Source: Haliotis asinina (lineage: Eukaryota > Mollusca > Gastropoda > Lepetellida > Haliotidae). Taken from it: 64,000 nucleotides of DNA. The notes under the pieces were generated by a model. That model was not told the DNA's origin and did no database searches. It saw nothing but the letters and a program-made list of their open reading frames with translations. The DNA is taken from positions 47,605,747-47,669,746 of the forward strand of contig NC_090292.1 of the NCBI RefSeq assembly GCF_037392515.1, read 5' to 3'. A program made the translations under genes and the position numbers. Shown here piece by piece: positions 20,067 through 33,160 of this stretch; within the stretch, counting starts at the first letter, position 1, and each line of letters starts with the position of its first letter.

Positions 20067-23000
20067 ACAAAACTACAAAATGACAACACATTCTCCACAA
20101 GGTTGATAAACACAATCGATGACTTAAGCTCTTAAATATTCAGATTTGCGGTCAATATCCCAACATCCTTTGGTGTTCTTGTTGTGTCTTTGGTGTTATA
20201 ATGGGCGATCTTTTTCTTTCAAATCTTGCTCAAGTTTGCAAATTTCATGGGCTCGGCATGCATTTTATTCCAACACACATGTACTACGATTAAAACAGTG
20301 GACAGTTTAAACGTACAGGAAATGTTTTGGGACTTACATACACTCTCGGGATGGTAATAATTTTATGGTTCCAACAGTTCCAACTGTGACGCACTGAAGA
20401 CATAAACATGATGTCAGTGACATTTCCTGTTTCGGCGTGTACCCAGTGAGGCAGGATCCCTATACACGGTGCCATCACTGTTTCATACACACCGAACCAT
20501 ATAGTGAATTCCGCTGTAACAGATATGGCGTCCATTTGCTGCGGAAAATGCATATTCACATTTCTTTATTTTGTGTTTGATATTTCCAGCTGGTAACTGC
20601 GATGACAACCAACACTGCTCCGACTGCGACAGGTACACCGGGCACTGTGAGACGGAGTGTAATGGCGGGTATTTCGGTTTGAAGTGCAAGTCAGTCTGCA
20701 GCAAGAACTGTCGACTCGGTAAATGTCACCTATCCACCACAGGCAACGACGACTGCACCGACGGCTGTGTCCCGGGATACCAGGGTACCAGCTGCAACAT
20801 ACCCTGTGACAGTCCAGGAGATAACTGTACAGTGTGTCCAGGTGGTTGTGATGGAGGACATTGTCAGCTGGGCTCATCCTGTGTGTCTGGATGTGTAGAC
20901 TCCTACTACGGGACTGGATGTAAGTCGTGCTCCAGTAGATGTAAGTCCTGCAACAGGATCACAGGAACTTGCGCTGAATGTCACACACCAAACTTCGGCC
21001 CGGCCTGTGAGTACTCTTGTGCCAACTGCGTGGGTTCCTGCAAGTTTGGATGTCTTCACGGGTGCGTCCAAGGCTACTACGGGTATGTGTGTGATAGAAA
21101 GTGCAGTGCCAACTGTCGCCTCCTGCCAAACACAACCCAACACTCTGTCGGAGACAGGACGTCCTCACTTTCTGAGTGTCATCAGAGGAACGGTGTATGC
21201 GTTCATGGGTGCGCCGACAGCTGGTACGGCCCACAGTGTTCCCACCAGTGTAACGCCAACTGCCTCAACGACATATGCAGCGCTGTTGGAGACTGCGTCG
21301 ACGGATGTAAAGATGGCTGGTACGGTCGGCAGTGTTCCTCACCTTGTAACACCAACTGCATGCACGAAAGATGCAGCCCTTCAGGAGACTGCACCGACGG
21401 CTGTATGGGTGGGTATGTGGGTGACGATTGTGCAACATGTAAGACGGGGTTCTATGGGGAGTCCTGCAACCACACGTGTGATGTGTGTCGCCATGGACTG
21501 TGTGACCAGATGACTGGGATCTGCATCAGCGGCTGCAACTCCACCGCTCACGACTGTCAGCCCGCTTGCAGGAACAGCTGCACCATAGACGACTGCCTCA
21601 CAGGATCCTGCCATCAAGGTAAACCGTTGTATTTTCCCTAGGCAGCTAAGATAATAAATGTCACACACGCAATACACATTCAAAACACATCCAGTACATA
21701 TTCAATACACACTGGAGAGCTCTTCTGTGTTTACAATGTTAACCTCTTGTCGGCAACATTCGGCAACAGACTTTTGTAGTTTCAAGGAAAACCTCCAGAA
21801 ACGCGTTTTCAAGGATAAGACTTCTTCACCTCAAGAGAGTCATTTTTGTAACAACCCGTGTGCAAAACAACCGCCAGCCACACATCCACACAGACACCCA
21901 CACACGCATGCCCCCAGCCCGAGTATCCTTATCCACACATACACCCATACACGCATGCCCCCAACACGATTACCCCTATCCATACATACACGCATGCCCC
22001 CAGCCCGAGTACACTTATCCACACATACACCCATACACGCATGCCCCCAACCCAATTACCCCTATCCACACATACACACAACAGAACAGAAGAGAACAGA
22101 AATTTTATTCTCAAAAATCACATAAGGTGACATAGAGAACATACAGCAATTTTATGCATATTAAGACATGGGGCGAAGTCCAGTTTTGATGAATCTGGCA
22201 ATTTTTGAATTAAGCGGTAAATAGTCACATTTCATTAGATACACAAATTTGTCAATAGTGGGGTGTTTACAGAAATATTGAGGAAGACATTTATGTCTGA
22301 GGACTCTGAGTGCTGGGCAGTATAATAGGAAGTGAAGTTCATCACAGACAGACACACATACACGCATGCCTCCAGCCCGAGTACACTTATCCACACATAC
22401 ACCCATACACGCATGCCCCCAACTCGATTACCCCTATCCACACATGCACACATACACGCATGTCCCCAGCCCGAGTAATCGTATCCACACATACACCCAT
22501 ACACGCATGCCCCCAACCCGAGTACCCTTATCTACACATATCCTCATACATCCACCGATCCACGGGCAGCTGTATACCTCTATCTCAAGCCAGATGGAAC
22601 ATATTTGAATTCCAACAAGCTTAATACTTAAATGAACCAGAAACCCCAGGAAATAAATACAAGACAACCTACTCCATATCACGAGATCATGTTTTTGTTT
22701 ATCAGGCTACGACAGCAGTCCCTCCACCGTTATAATGGTAGCGGCAACAACATCTTCCGCCGTCCTCGTCATCTTCATCCTGATTGCAAGCTGTCTCTGT
22801 TATAGAAGGTGTTCCGGAACAGCCAGGTGTGTATGTACACCAATCACACGACCCCCGTTGTACACCTCATGCCGATTAACGCTCAATGTTTAAATGTATG
22901 AAACAATACAGATTCATGTTAGAATCTATATCTGTTATGTAAATACTCTGTTCCCGTTCCTTTAACAACTTGAGAACTTGTTTTTGTACAGGAAATTACA

Positions 23001-24633
23001 GACTGTACTGATGTACCCATTTATATAAAATGTATCACCATGCTGTGTGTGAAAGAAACCTGCCTGGTGTGTGAAGTTTAATGTGGGTCAAAGTGCATGC
23101 ATTACATAAATTAGCGTTTTTACCAATAAGTTGAGCCCTGTTCTATGGAAATGCAAATCAGAGTATAGCAGATGAACATAATATATTCAGCTCTGAAGAC
23201 GTAAAGAGAGGTCCAGAGAGGTCAGGTTCTTGTTTTAGTACATTACTGTACATTTTGGTACAGTAATGTACAGTATCTATCCACGAGGTACAGTAACGTA
23301 CAATGAATGTGTTACAGCAACAATGACGTTGACCCAGCACCAGCCCTGTCCTCGTCCCCGGACTGCCAGGCGTTGATGGACTACTGTGAGGTCACTGATG
23401 AAGATGTCGACAGAGCACGTGCAGCGCGGAAGCAGGAAGAAATAGAGATGCTGTGTGCAGTGCCTGTGTTGGCCGACTGCTTCCACGACGCAGCCGGCAA
23501 CATTGATTCCGACACATACAGCACCCTGTTACCTGTCGTTGACGACATGAAAACTGAAGTGAAATATGTTTCACCGATAGAGGACTGAGGGCTGGTCATG
23601 TATCTGTACGTAATGTGCCTACTGGCTGGAGAGTCAACGATGAAATTCGCATAGAACAAGTTTTGTCAGTGATGGTTGAGTACATTTTATTACCCACGTG
23701 GTACTTCGTAAAAGTGTTTCATAACAAAGTGTTATGACACATATGTGTCACATATGTGTCATAACACCTTCGAGTGATTTGATGGACTAATACGTGAACT
23801 TTGACATTAGTGGTACTACTTTCATCACTCATTCCATTCATGATTTTCATTCAAGTTTTCACACCTGAGAGCATGTAAAACGAAAACACTTCTATGGAAT
23901 CAGATAACATTTATTTCATTTAGAGTGGTTACGACCATTATTTTCAATTCTATGATAACTCAAGTTTCTGTAATAAAAACGAAAATAAAACAATCTGTAA
24001 AAATACGTAAACAAATACGTCTAGTAGGCCTCTCATGAGTGTAAACAAATATGGCGTCGCCCGTAAAAGTTATTGATTTCGTCAAAATTGACGGACATTT
24101 GGTTGGAAGAGTTGTGAATCTTATCAAGAGGTTGAATACCTTCTGCGTGTATGTTGTCAGGACTGCACAGCAACGCACAACATCAAAAGACGAGCGATTG
24201 TATCTCTATCACTGCCACTGTCAGCAGCATCCATTCGCGTCCTCCCGCACAAACATATTGTCACTGCCATGCCTCCCGTGGTTTCTTATGTAGGGGTCAA
24301 AAGCACTTCCCAGAATCTGAACACAATGGGCTTGAAATCGTCTTCATTCGAGGTTGTTAGCTGTGTTTTCAGGCCCAATCTTCGGTGGAGTCTCAAACAT
24401 AAACATCGAATCTCGGCAAGTGGGAATTCCAAGTCGAGGTGAGAAGGCATCACTGGCATCCTGCGCAAAGCGTCGCGGAATTATTTACAATAACTCGTCC
24501 TCCGATGAAGAACATTACGCTCACCTATTTGAGACATACAGTTCCCCTGTTATTCAGATTCATCTTTGCTGTTGAGTTTGCCGCTCCAAATTAAATGCTC
24601 CCTAGAATCTTCTTCTTGGGGAACACTTCTCAA
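20067..24633 (+). repeat. Tandem segmental duplication, unit B
   Basis: Second copy of the block. Near-identity means a very recent event, ongoing gene conversion, or an assembly artefact such as two haplotypes placed in series. Confidence 0.96.
20590..23588 (+). CDS. Duplicate exons 2'-4' of gene 1 without a signal-peptide exon
   Basis: Exons at 20590-21618, 22706-22826 and 23318-23588 have the same boundaries, phases and open frames as exons 2-4 of gene 1. The single coding change I saw is His366 to Pro in the transmembrane exon. No exon 1 lies between the units, so on its own the copy lacks a start and a leader. It could be reached by splicing exon 1 over unit A, or exon 2 could join exon 2' in frame because both are phase 1-1. 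It may equally be unused or an assembly duplicate. Confidence 0.7.
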
Positions 24634-25159
24634 CATCATGACTAGCCCGACAGTGATGGCCGACTGACGTTCAGGCAAGATTTAGGTCACGTAGTCAAGC
24701 TCAAACTATATTTACACTTCACAAGTGTTTTGATGAATTACGTTATTGCTTTTGGCGCCGTGTAGGAAATACATTGCCTCTACGCAGCGTACGTTTTCCT
24801 GGAGTGAAGCGGTTCACATTCCAATTACCAATATGATGTATTAATCCGCGTTACATGGTTCTATAAATAAATATTAACTTGATTGTAACCATATTTTCAC
24901 TTTTTAGAACGTGAGTGATAAATAGCATACTCGTGACAAACCAAAAATCATTTCACTCGGGACATAAACTTGACATGAAAGGGGAAGCTCGTTTAATATT
25001 CTATAAATATACTGCACTGGAAAATATCAATCTGCTGCCCTATGCATATTTGTACTCATCTTTGTACATATCATTCTGAATCCAGCAAAGTGTTTATGCA
25101 ACCCAACAGATTGCGTGCTTTAATTTGGTTGGTTTAGTTACCCCGATGACAATGGTGCT
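24634..25159. other. No gene recognised
   Basis: Unique-looking AT-rich spacer after the duplication. Confidence 0.4.
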
Positions 25160-25790
25160 TTCACGGACATGTGAGTGAGTGACCGGTTTACGTGATGCAT
25201 ATCAGTGTGCATGTGTAAGTGTGCTTGTGTGAGAGTGAGTGAGGGTGTGAGGGTGTCTCAGAGAGGGAAAGTCTCTGTGTACGTGTCACTGTGTGCATGA
25301 GTCAGTGTGTTTGTATGAGAGTGAGTGAGTGAGGGTGTACGAAACAACGAGGGTGTCTCAGAGAGTGACAGTCTCTGTGCACGTGTCACAGTGTGCATGA
25401 GTCAGTGTGTCTGAGTAAACCAATGTTTGGATATGTGTCAGTTTGTGTATATGTGTCAGCGTATGTGTATATGTGTCAGTGTGTCAATGTGTATATTTGT
25501 CAATGCGTGTATGTGCCAGTTTGTGTGTGTGACTGTGTGTATGTGTCAGTGTATATATGTGTCAGTGTGCGTGTGTCATTGTGTATATATGTCAGTATGA
25601 GTGCATATGTGTCATTGTGAGAATGTGACAGTGTATGTATGTGTCAGTGTGTGTTTATGTCACAGTATGTGTATCAGTCAATGTTTGTGGATGTGTACGT
25701 GTGCATGTGCATGTGTGTGCGTATGCGCGCGCGCGCGTGTGTGTGTGTGTGTGCGTGTGTGTGTGTGTGTGTGCGTGTGTGTCTGTGTAT
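25160..25790 (+). repeat. GT-rich degenerate minisatellite and (GT/GC)n microsatellite
   Basis: Irregular units of 'tgtgtcagtgtgtatatg' type lead into (GT)n with a short (GC)n core at 25728-25736. All open frames here are Cys/Val artefacts. Confidence 0.9.
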
Positions 25791-26284
25791 GTTGGGGGAG
25801 GGGGCAAACTTCGTCTACCTTAATTCGGATAGTTAAATTCGACAAGGCAACCTTGTGATTGACATCACAACCTGGTGACTGACATCTGAAGATCAGTCGT
25901 AACACGGATCATGAAACAGGTTTGAGTGAATGAGAAAATGTCTGTCGTCGTGATATGATCTGCAGTTCATGTAGCGATGACAACCAGTCAATCCTCTTGT
26001 GGCAGGTTATCCGGCAGAACTGGTGCACAAATAAGATGCTTCCTGCTCCAGCACCAGCACGAAACTGTTTCTAAGGTTTCACTTATGAAACTGACATTCG
26101 TGTAATGTCCTCATTTTCCACTTTCATTTAGAACAATGTCATGATCACGTCATTACAGGGGCATGGAAACTGTCTAGGCAACTTCACAGTTTTGTGAAAG
26201 GCTCACACGGGGTTCCATAATAAAGCAAACTCTCTCCCCTTGTCGCTGTCAAGTTACAAATACTGAAATAACACCAACACATCC
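25791..26284. other. No gene recognised
   Basis: Unique-looking spacer between the GT-rich array and the candidate promoter. Confidence 0.35.
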
Positions 26285-26591
26285 TGAGTCATAGTCTATA
26301 TATAGCATCGGGAATACCCGCCGAGAGCCTGACGACGCAACTCCGACCATTCCATCTGGTGGAGGTATTTATAATTATCTCGACCAACGACGCCATCTTG
26401 CTTAGTTCTGCAGTAGTTGAAGTTTAAGTGCGCCTGAATGTGCTATGTAGATTGCCGTATTTAAACTGCTCACGAAGGATGCGCACAAGACTGGATGGAT
26501 TGAGAGAGGAAAAGGGCGGGATTAAACAGTCGGTGTGAAGCTAGGTGGTGGCGGAAATTCACAACGGAGTTGATAGATCACGGTTACATTG
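26285..26591 (+). promoter_or_regulatory. Candidate promoter and non-coding first exon, possibly of gene 2
   Basis: TGAGTCA (AP-1 type, 26285-26291) is followed by TATATATA (26297-26304). A YY1-type GCCATCTTG lies at 26392-26400, and a strong donor ATTG|GTAAGT ends a putative exon at 26591. Gene 2's ATG exon (33627) begins with an acceptor, so it needs an upstream non-coding exon like this one. The link across 7 kb of satellite DNA is inference. Confidence 0.35.
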
Positions 26592-26824
26592 GTAAGTGTT
26601 GTTCAGCCATTGAAATGCTAAAATAGGATTGATTTCTCTCCACATAGCGCTGGGATCTGATTGGTGATATGTGCTGTGGGTTTCATAACACTGACTGTTG
26701 AGCTAACAGGTCACGGTGACATCCGCTGTATCACTTGCCCGGATACACAGGTTCTCCGTCTGTCACATCCAGAGATCTGTGTTTGCGTGACTACCTGTTT
26801 GTCCATCTGTGTGTATGACACTAC

Positions 26825-27735
26825 TCTCTGTGTCTCTCTGTCTCTCTCACACACGCATGCGTCACGCTCGCACATGCACACTCTGTCACTCTCACACACT
26901 TTCTCTCTCAAACACACACTCTCACTCTCACACACCCATACTCATTCATTCGTTCACTCACCCACTCTTTCACACACACTCTCTCACATGCACTCACTCT
27001 CTCACACATTCACTTTCACTCTTTGCTTCACACTCTCTCTTTCTCTCTCACACACACACGCACTCACTCCCACACACTCACACTCATTTTTTTCTTTCAC
27101 ACACTTTCACTCTTTCACACACACACACGCGCTTTCTCACACACGCACTCGTTCGCATACGCTCACTCTCATTGTTTCTTTCACTTACACTCTCGCTCTG
27201 TCATTCTCTTTCCACTCTAACTCTCATTCAAACACACACACACTCTCTCTCTCACACACATACTCTCACTCTGACACACACTCCCATTCTTTCTTTCACA
27301 CACTCTCACTCTCACACATTCGCTCTCATTCTTTCATACACTCTCACTCTCTCAATCACACACACTCTCTCACACACGTACTCTCTTGCACACAAGCACT
27401 TACTGTCATTCTTTCTTTCACACACACGTTTACTCTCTCTCACTCGCACGCTCTCACTCTCTCAATCACACACACACACACTCTCACTCTCACGCACACT
27501 CACTTTCATTCTTTCTTTCACACGCTCTCCCTCTCTTTCTAGCCCCCTTTCTCGCACACACGCACTCACTGTCACACACTCACACTCATTCTTTTTATTT
27601 CACACACTCTCACTCTTTCATACACACGCCCTCTCTCACACACACGTCCTCTTCCACACACACGCACTCTCACTCTCCTTCACACACACGCACACACGCT
27701 CTCTCCATCTCTATCTCTCTCTCTTTCTCTGTCTC
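26825..27735 (+). repeat. (CTCACACA)-type simple-sequence array
   Basis: About 0.9 kb of irregular CTCACACACTCTCACTCTTTC units. Long Ser/His/Thr/Leu open frames are artefacts of the low complexity. Confidence 0.95.
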
Positions 27736-28185
27736 TCTAGGTTGTACCTTAATGTGGCCACATAAAACTAGCACATCTGCCAACGGTTTTCCCACTTCGT
27801 CACCATGTTTCCTGGCGAAAGTGAATCTGCCTCTACTTACACCGAGAGCAGGAAACTTTCACAGCCTCTTACAAAAGTCACTTATAATGTTTAATTGTTT
27901 CTGTGTTATGTAGAGGAAGATATTATCTTATGTTGACATCTGGTGTTGCACATCCTAGTAGAATTGCATAGTAAGGTGCTAATTAAACCTTGTACAGTTA
28001 GAGGAAGAGTGTAATTTAGGCTTGAGTCTTGTAACACTAACAACACCATGCCCCCTCAGTCCTCGAGACTAGCAGCTTGTCTGGTATGTATTCTTAAATG
28101 AATCCTTACACTTTAAAGATGATGAATGCAATGGCAGTTTTCACACTAGTTCATCTCTAGCCCTTTTCCCTTTTCTCAACACCAG
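27736..28185. other. No gene recognised
   Basis: Mixed sequence between simple repeats; nothing supported. Confidence 0.35.
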
Positions 28186-28460
28186 CATATCCCCAGCCAG
28201 AGTCGCACACACAACCCCAGTCCCAGATCTAACCCCAACTCCGCACATAACCCCAGTACCAGACATACCCCAAGTTCCAGACATAACCCCAGTCCCAGAC
28301 GAAACCCCAGCTCCGGACACAGCCCCAGTCTTAGACACAACCTACATCCCAGACATAACCCCAGCTCCAGATACAACCCTAGTAACAGTCACAACTTCAG
28401 CTCCAGACACAACCTCCAGGAACAGATTAAGATACATCCCAGCTCCAGGCCCAGCAACAC
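28186..28460 (+). repeat. 'ccccagtcccagacataa'-type minisatellite
   Basis: Degenerate units of about 12-24 bp. Confidence 0.8.
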
Positions 28461-28559
28461 ACGCGCACACATCTCTAGTCGGAGCTGATTATGCCGCTTG
28501 CACCTTCTGGAAACGGTTCATTCATGCGTCAACTCTCGTGTCCTATAATACTTTGTTCC

Positions 28560-28915
28560 ACACACTGGCTTCATTTCATACACTCAGACACCTACATACA
28601 CGTACGTGGTTCCATACACTGCCCTCATTCCATACACTATGGTCGTTCCATTCATTGACGTCTTGTAAACACTGACATCGGTCAATACACTGACCTCATT
28701 CCATACCATGACATTGTTCAATTCTACACCTACCTCCTTCCTTACACTGACGTTGTTCCATACACTGACTTCACTCCAGACACAGACCTTCTCTCATACA
28801 CTGAAATCATTCGGAATACTTACTTTCATTACATACACTGACGTTTTTCAATAGTCTGACGTCACTCTATACAGTGGCCTCATTCAATGCACTGACTTTG
28901 TTCAATACACTGACG
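28560..28915 (+). repeat. Degenerate 18-bp repeats, left flank
   Basis: Diverged monomers of 'acactgacntcattccat', the presumed ancestral unit of the arrays that follow. Confidence 0.7.
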
Positions 28916-30770
28916 TCATTCCATCATTTGAAGTGCACTCTTACTCTGCCATCATTCCATCAGCTGAAGTACATCCTTACTCTGATGTCATTCCATCAGC
29001 TGAAGTACATCCTTACCCTGACGTCATTCCATCAGCTGAAGTACATCAATACTCTGATGTCATTAAAACAGCTGAAGTACATATTTACTCTGACGTCACC
29101 CCATCAGTTGAAGTACATCCTTACTCTGACGTCATTCCAACAGCTGAAGTACATCTATACTTTGACGTCATTCCATCAGCTGAAGTACATCCTTACTCTG
29201 ACGTCATTCCATCAGCTGAAGTACATTCTTACACTGACGTCATTCCCTCAGCTGAAGTACATCCTTGCTCTAACGTCATTCCATCAGCTGAAGTACGTAT
29301 TTACACTGTCCTTACTCTGACGTCATTCCATCAGCTGAAGGACATCTTTACTCTGACGTCGTTCCATCAGTTGAAGTACATCCTTACTCTGACGTCATTC
29401 TATCAGCTGGAGTACATCAATACTCTGACGTCATTCCATCATCCGAAGTACATCCTTACTCTGACGTCATTCCATCATCTGAAAGGCATCCTTACTCTGA
29501 CGTCATTCCATCAGCTGAAGTACATCTTTACACTTACGTCATTCCATCAGCTGAAGTACATCTTTATACTGACGTCATTCCATCATCTGAAGTAGGTCCT
29601 TACACTGACGTCATTCCATCATCTGAAGTACATCCTTACTCTGACGTCATTCCATCAGCTGAAGTAAATCCTTACTATGACGTCATTCCATCAGCTGGAG
29701 TACATCTTTACACTGTCCTTACTCTGACGTCATTCCATCAGCTGAAGTACATCTATACTCTGACGTCATTCCATCATCTGAAATACATCCTTACTCTGAC
29801 GTCATTCCATCAGCTGAAGTACATCTTTACACTGTCCTTTCTCTGACGTCATTCCATCAGCTAAAGTACATCCTTACTCTCATGTCATTCCATCATCTGA
29901 AGTTCATCCTTACTCTGATGTCATTAAAACAGCTGAAGTACATATTTACTCTGACGTCACCCCATCAGTTTAAGTACATCCTTGCTCTGACGTCATTCCA
30001 TCAGCTGAAGTACATATTTACTCTGATGTCATTCCATCATCTGAAGTACATCCCTACTCTGACGTCATTCCATCAGCTGAAGTACACCCTTACTCTGATG
30101 TCATTCCATCAGCTGAAGTACATCCTTACACTGTCCTTACTCTGATGTCATTCCATCAGCTGAAGTACATCTTTATACTGACGTCATTCCATCATCTGAA
30201 GTACATCCTTACTCTGACGTCATTCCATCAGCTGAAGTAAATCCTTACTATGACGTCATTCCATCAGCTGAAGTACATCTTTACACTGTCCTTACTCTGA
30301 CGTCATTCTGTCAGCTGAAGTCCATCTTTATACTGACGTCATTCCATCATCTGAATTAGATCTTTACACTGACGTCATTCCATCAGCTGAAGTATATCCT
30401 TACACTAACATCATTCCCTCGGCTGAAGTACATCCTTACACTGACGTCATTCCATCAGCTGAAGTACACCTTTATACTGACGTCATTCCATCAGCTGAAA
30501 TAGATCCTTACACTGATGTTATTCCGTCACCTGAAGTACATCCTTACTCTGACGTCATTCCACCAGCTGAAGTACACCCTTGCTCTGACGTCATTCCATC
30601 AGCTGAAGTACATCCTTACACTGTCCTTACTGTGACGTCATTCGATCAGCTGAAATACATCCTTGCTCTGACGTCATTCCATCAGCTGAAGTACATCTTT
30701 ACACTGACGTGATTCCATCATCTGAAGTACATTCTTACTCTGACCCCATTCCACATACTGACCTTAATCC
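28916..30770 (+). repeat. 36-bp satellite; most units carry a CRE (TGACGTCA) and an E-box (CAGCTG)
   Basis: About 50 units, each two diverged 18-mers (TCTGACGTCATTCCATCA and GCTGAAGTACATCCTTAC). By eye about 35 units keep the exact palindrome TGACGTCA; many also carry CAGCTG. 36 bp equals 12 codons, which explains the spurious open frames. Confidence 0.95.
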
Positions 30771-31699
30771 CGGCACTGACTTTGTTCCAGACACTAACCA
30801 TGTTCCAGACACTGACGTCATTACATGCAAAGCATTTATTTCATAAACTGGCATTGATCAATACTATGACGTTTCCATACCCTGACCCCATTCTGTACAC
30901 TAAACTCATTCCAGACACGAAGCCCATTTCGTACACTGCCCATATCCCATACACTGATGTTGTTACATACACTGATGTCGATCCATACACTGACACACTC
31001 ACCTCATTCACCGACCGACCTCATTCGATATACTCACATCATTGCATACATTGACTTCATTCCATGCACTGACATTGTTTAATAACCTGATGCTAATCCA
31101 TACACTGACCTCATACCATACAGAGACTTCATTCCACACCACTTACGTCAATCCATATCAAGACCTAATTCCCTGTACTGACGTCGTTCAATACACTGAC
31201 CTCATTTCCTGTAATGACGTTGTTCCATATACTGACATCATTCCACGCACTGACCTCATTCCATATACTGACACCAATCCATACATTGACCTCATTCTAT
31301 ACCCAGACGACATTCCATACACTGACCTCATTCGATATACTGACCTGATTCTATACACAAACCTCATTCCATACACTGATCTCATTCCATACACTGATTT
31401 ACTTTCACACGCTGACGTAGTTCCATACACTGATGACATTCAATACAATCATATCATTCCACAAGCTTACCTCATTCCACACACACTGACCTTATTCAAT
31501 GCATTGACCTCATTCCATACCCTCACCTCATGCCACACACTGACATCATTCCATACACTGACGCCCTTCCATACTCTCACGTCATTTCATACACTGACGT
31601 TCTTCCATAAATCAAAGTCATTCATACACAGACCTCATTCCACACATTGACATCATTCCAAACACTGATCTCATTCCATACACTGACCTCATACCATAC
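30771..31699 (+). repeat. Degenerate 18-bp repeats, right flank
   Basis: Irregular monomers around 'cattccatacactgacctc'. Confidence 0.85.
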
Positions 31700-33160
31700 T
31701 CTCACGTCATTCAATGCACTGACGTCCTTCCACACTCGGGTGTTATTCCATACACTGGTGTCGTTCCTTACACTGACCTCAGTCAATACACCGACATCAC
31801 TCCATACACTGACGTCCTTCCACAAACGGGTGTCATTCCATACCCTGGTGTCGTTCCTTACGCTGACCTCAGTCAATACACCAACATCACTCCATACACT
31901 GTTGTCCTTCCACACACGGGTGTTATTCCATACACTGGTGTCGTTCCTTGCGCTGACCTCAGTCAATACACCGACATCACTCCATACACTGACGTCCTTC
32001 CACACACGGGTGTTATTCCATACCCTGGTGTCGTTCCTTGCGCTGACCTCAGTAAATACACCGACATCACTCCATACACTGACGTCCTTCCACACACGGG
32101 TGTTATTCCATACACTGGTGTCGTTCCTTGCGCTGACCTCAGTCAATACACCGACATTGCTCCATACACTGACGTCCTTCCACACACGGGTGTTATTCCA
32201 TACACTGGTGTCGTTCCTTGCGCTGACCTCAGTCAATACACCGACATCACTCCATACACTGACGTCCTTCCACACACGGGTGTTATTCCATACACTGGTG
32301 TCGTTCCTTGCGCTGACCTCAGTCAATACACCGACATTGCTCCATACACTGACGTCCTTCCACACACGGGTGTTATTCCATACACTTGTGTCGTTCCTTG
32401 CGCTGACCTCAGTCAATACACCAACATCACTCCATACACTGACGTCCTTCCACACTCGGGTGTTATTCCATACACTGGTGTCGTTCCTTGCGCTGACCTC
32501 AGTCAATACACCGACATCACTCCATACACTGACGTCCTTCCACACACGGGTGTTATTCCATACACTGGTGTCGTTCCTTGCGCTGACCTCAGTCAATACA
32601 CCAACATCACTCCATACACTGACGTCCTTCCACACTCGGGTGTTATTCCATACACTGGTGTCGTTCCTTGCGCTGACCTCAGTCAATACACCGACATCAC
32701 TCCATACACTGACGTCCTTCCACACACGGGTGTTATTCCATACACTGGTGTCGTTCCTTGCGCTGACCTCAATCAATACACCGACATCACTCCATACACT
32801 GACGTCCTTCCACACACGGGTGTTATTCCATACACTGGTGTCGTTCCTTGCGCTGACCTCAGTCAATACACCAACATCACTCCATACACTGACGTCCTTC
32901 CACACTCGGGTGTTATTCCATACACTGGTGTCGTTCCTTGCGCTGACCTCAGTCAATACACCGACATCACTCCATACACTGACGTCCTTCCACACACGGG
33001 TGTTATTCCATACACTTGTGTCGTTCCTTGCGCTGACCTCAATCAATACACCGACATCACTCCATACACTGACGTCCTTCCACACACGGGTGTTATTCCA
33101 TACACTGGTGTCGTTCCTTGCGCTGACCTCAGTCAATACACCGACATCACTCCATAAACG
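31700..33160 (+). repeat. 90-bp higher-order satellite (5 x 18 bp)
   Basis: About 16 highly homogeneous 90-bp units, each five 18-mers of the same family. Variants such as CACACTCGGG and CCAACATCAC recur at 180- or 270-bp intervals, a second-order pattern. The >500-codon open frames on both strands reflect a period divisible by three, not genes. Confidence 0.96.

Noticed and set aside
25601-25858. Cys/Val-rich open frames near 25.7 kb
   Set aside because: Translation of (GT)n microsatellite DNA.
26661-27913. Long Ser/His/Thr/Leu-rich open frames
   Set aside because: Low-complexity CTCACACA repeats; no start context or splice evidence.
28874-30145. Repeated 12-residue 'proteins' in the 36-bp array
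   Set aside because: The period is 12 codons; the frames are interrupted irregularly and lack any leader or domain.
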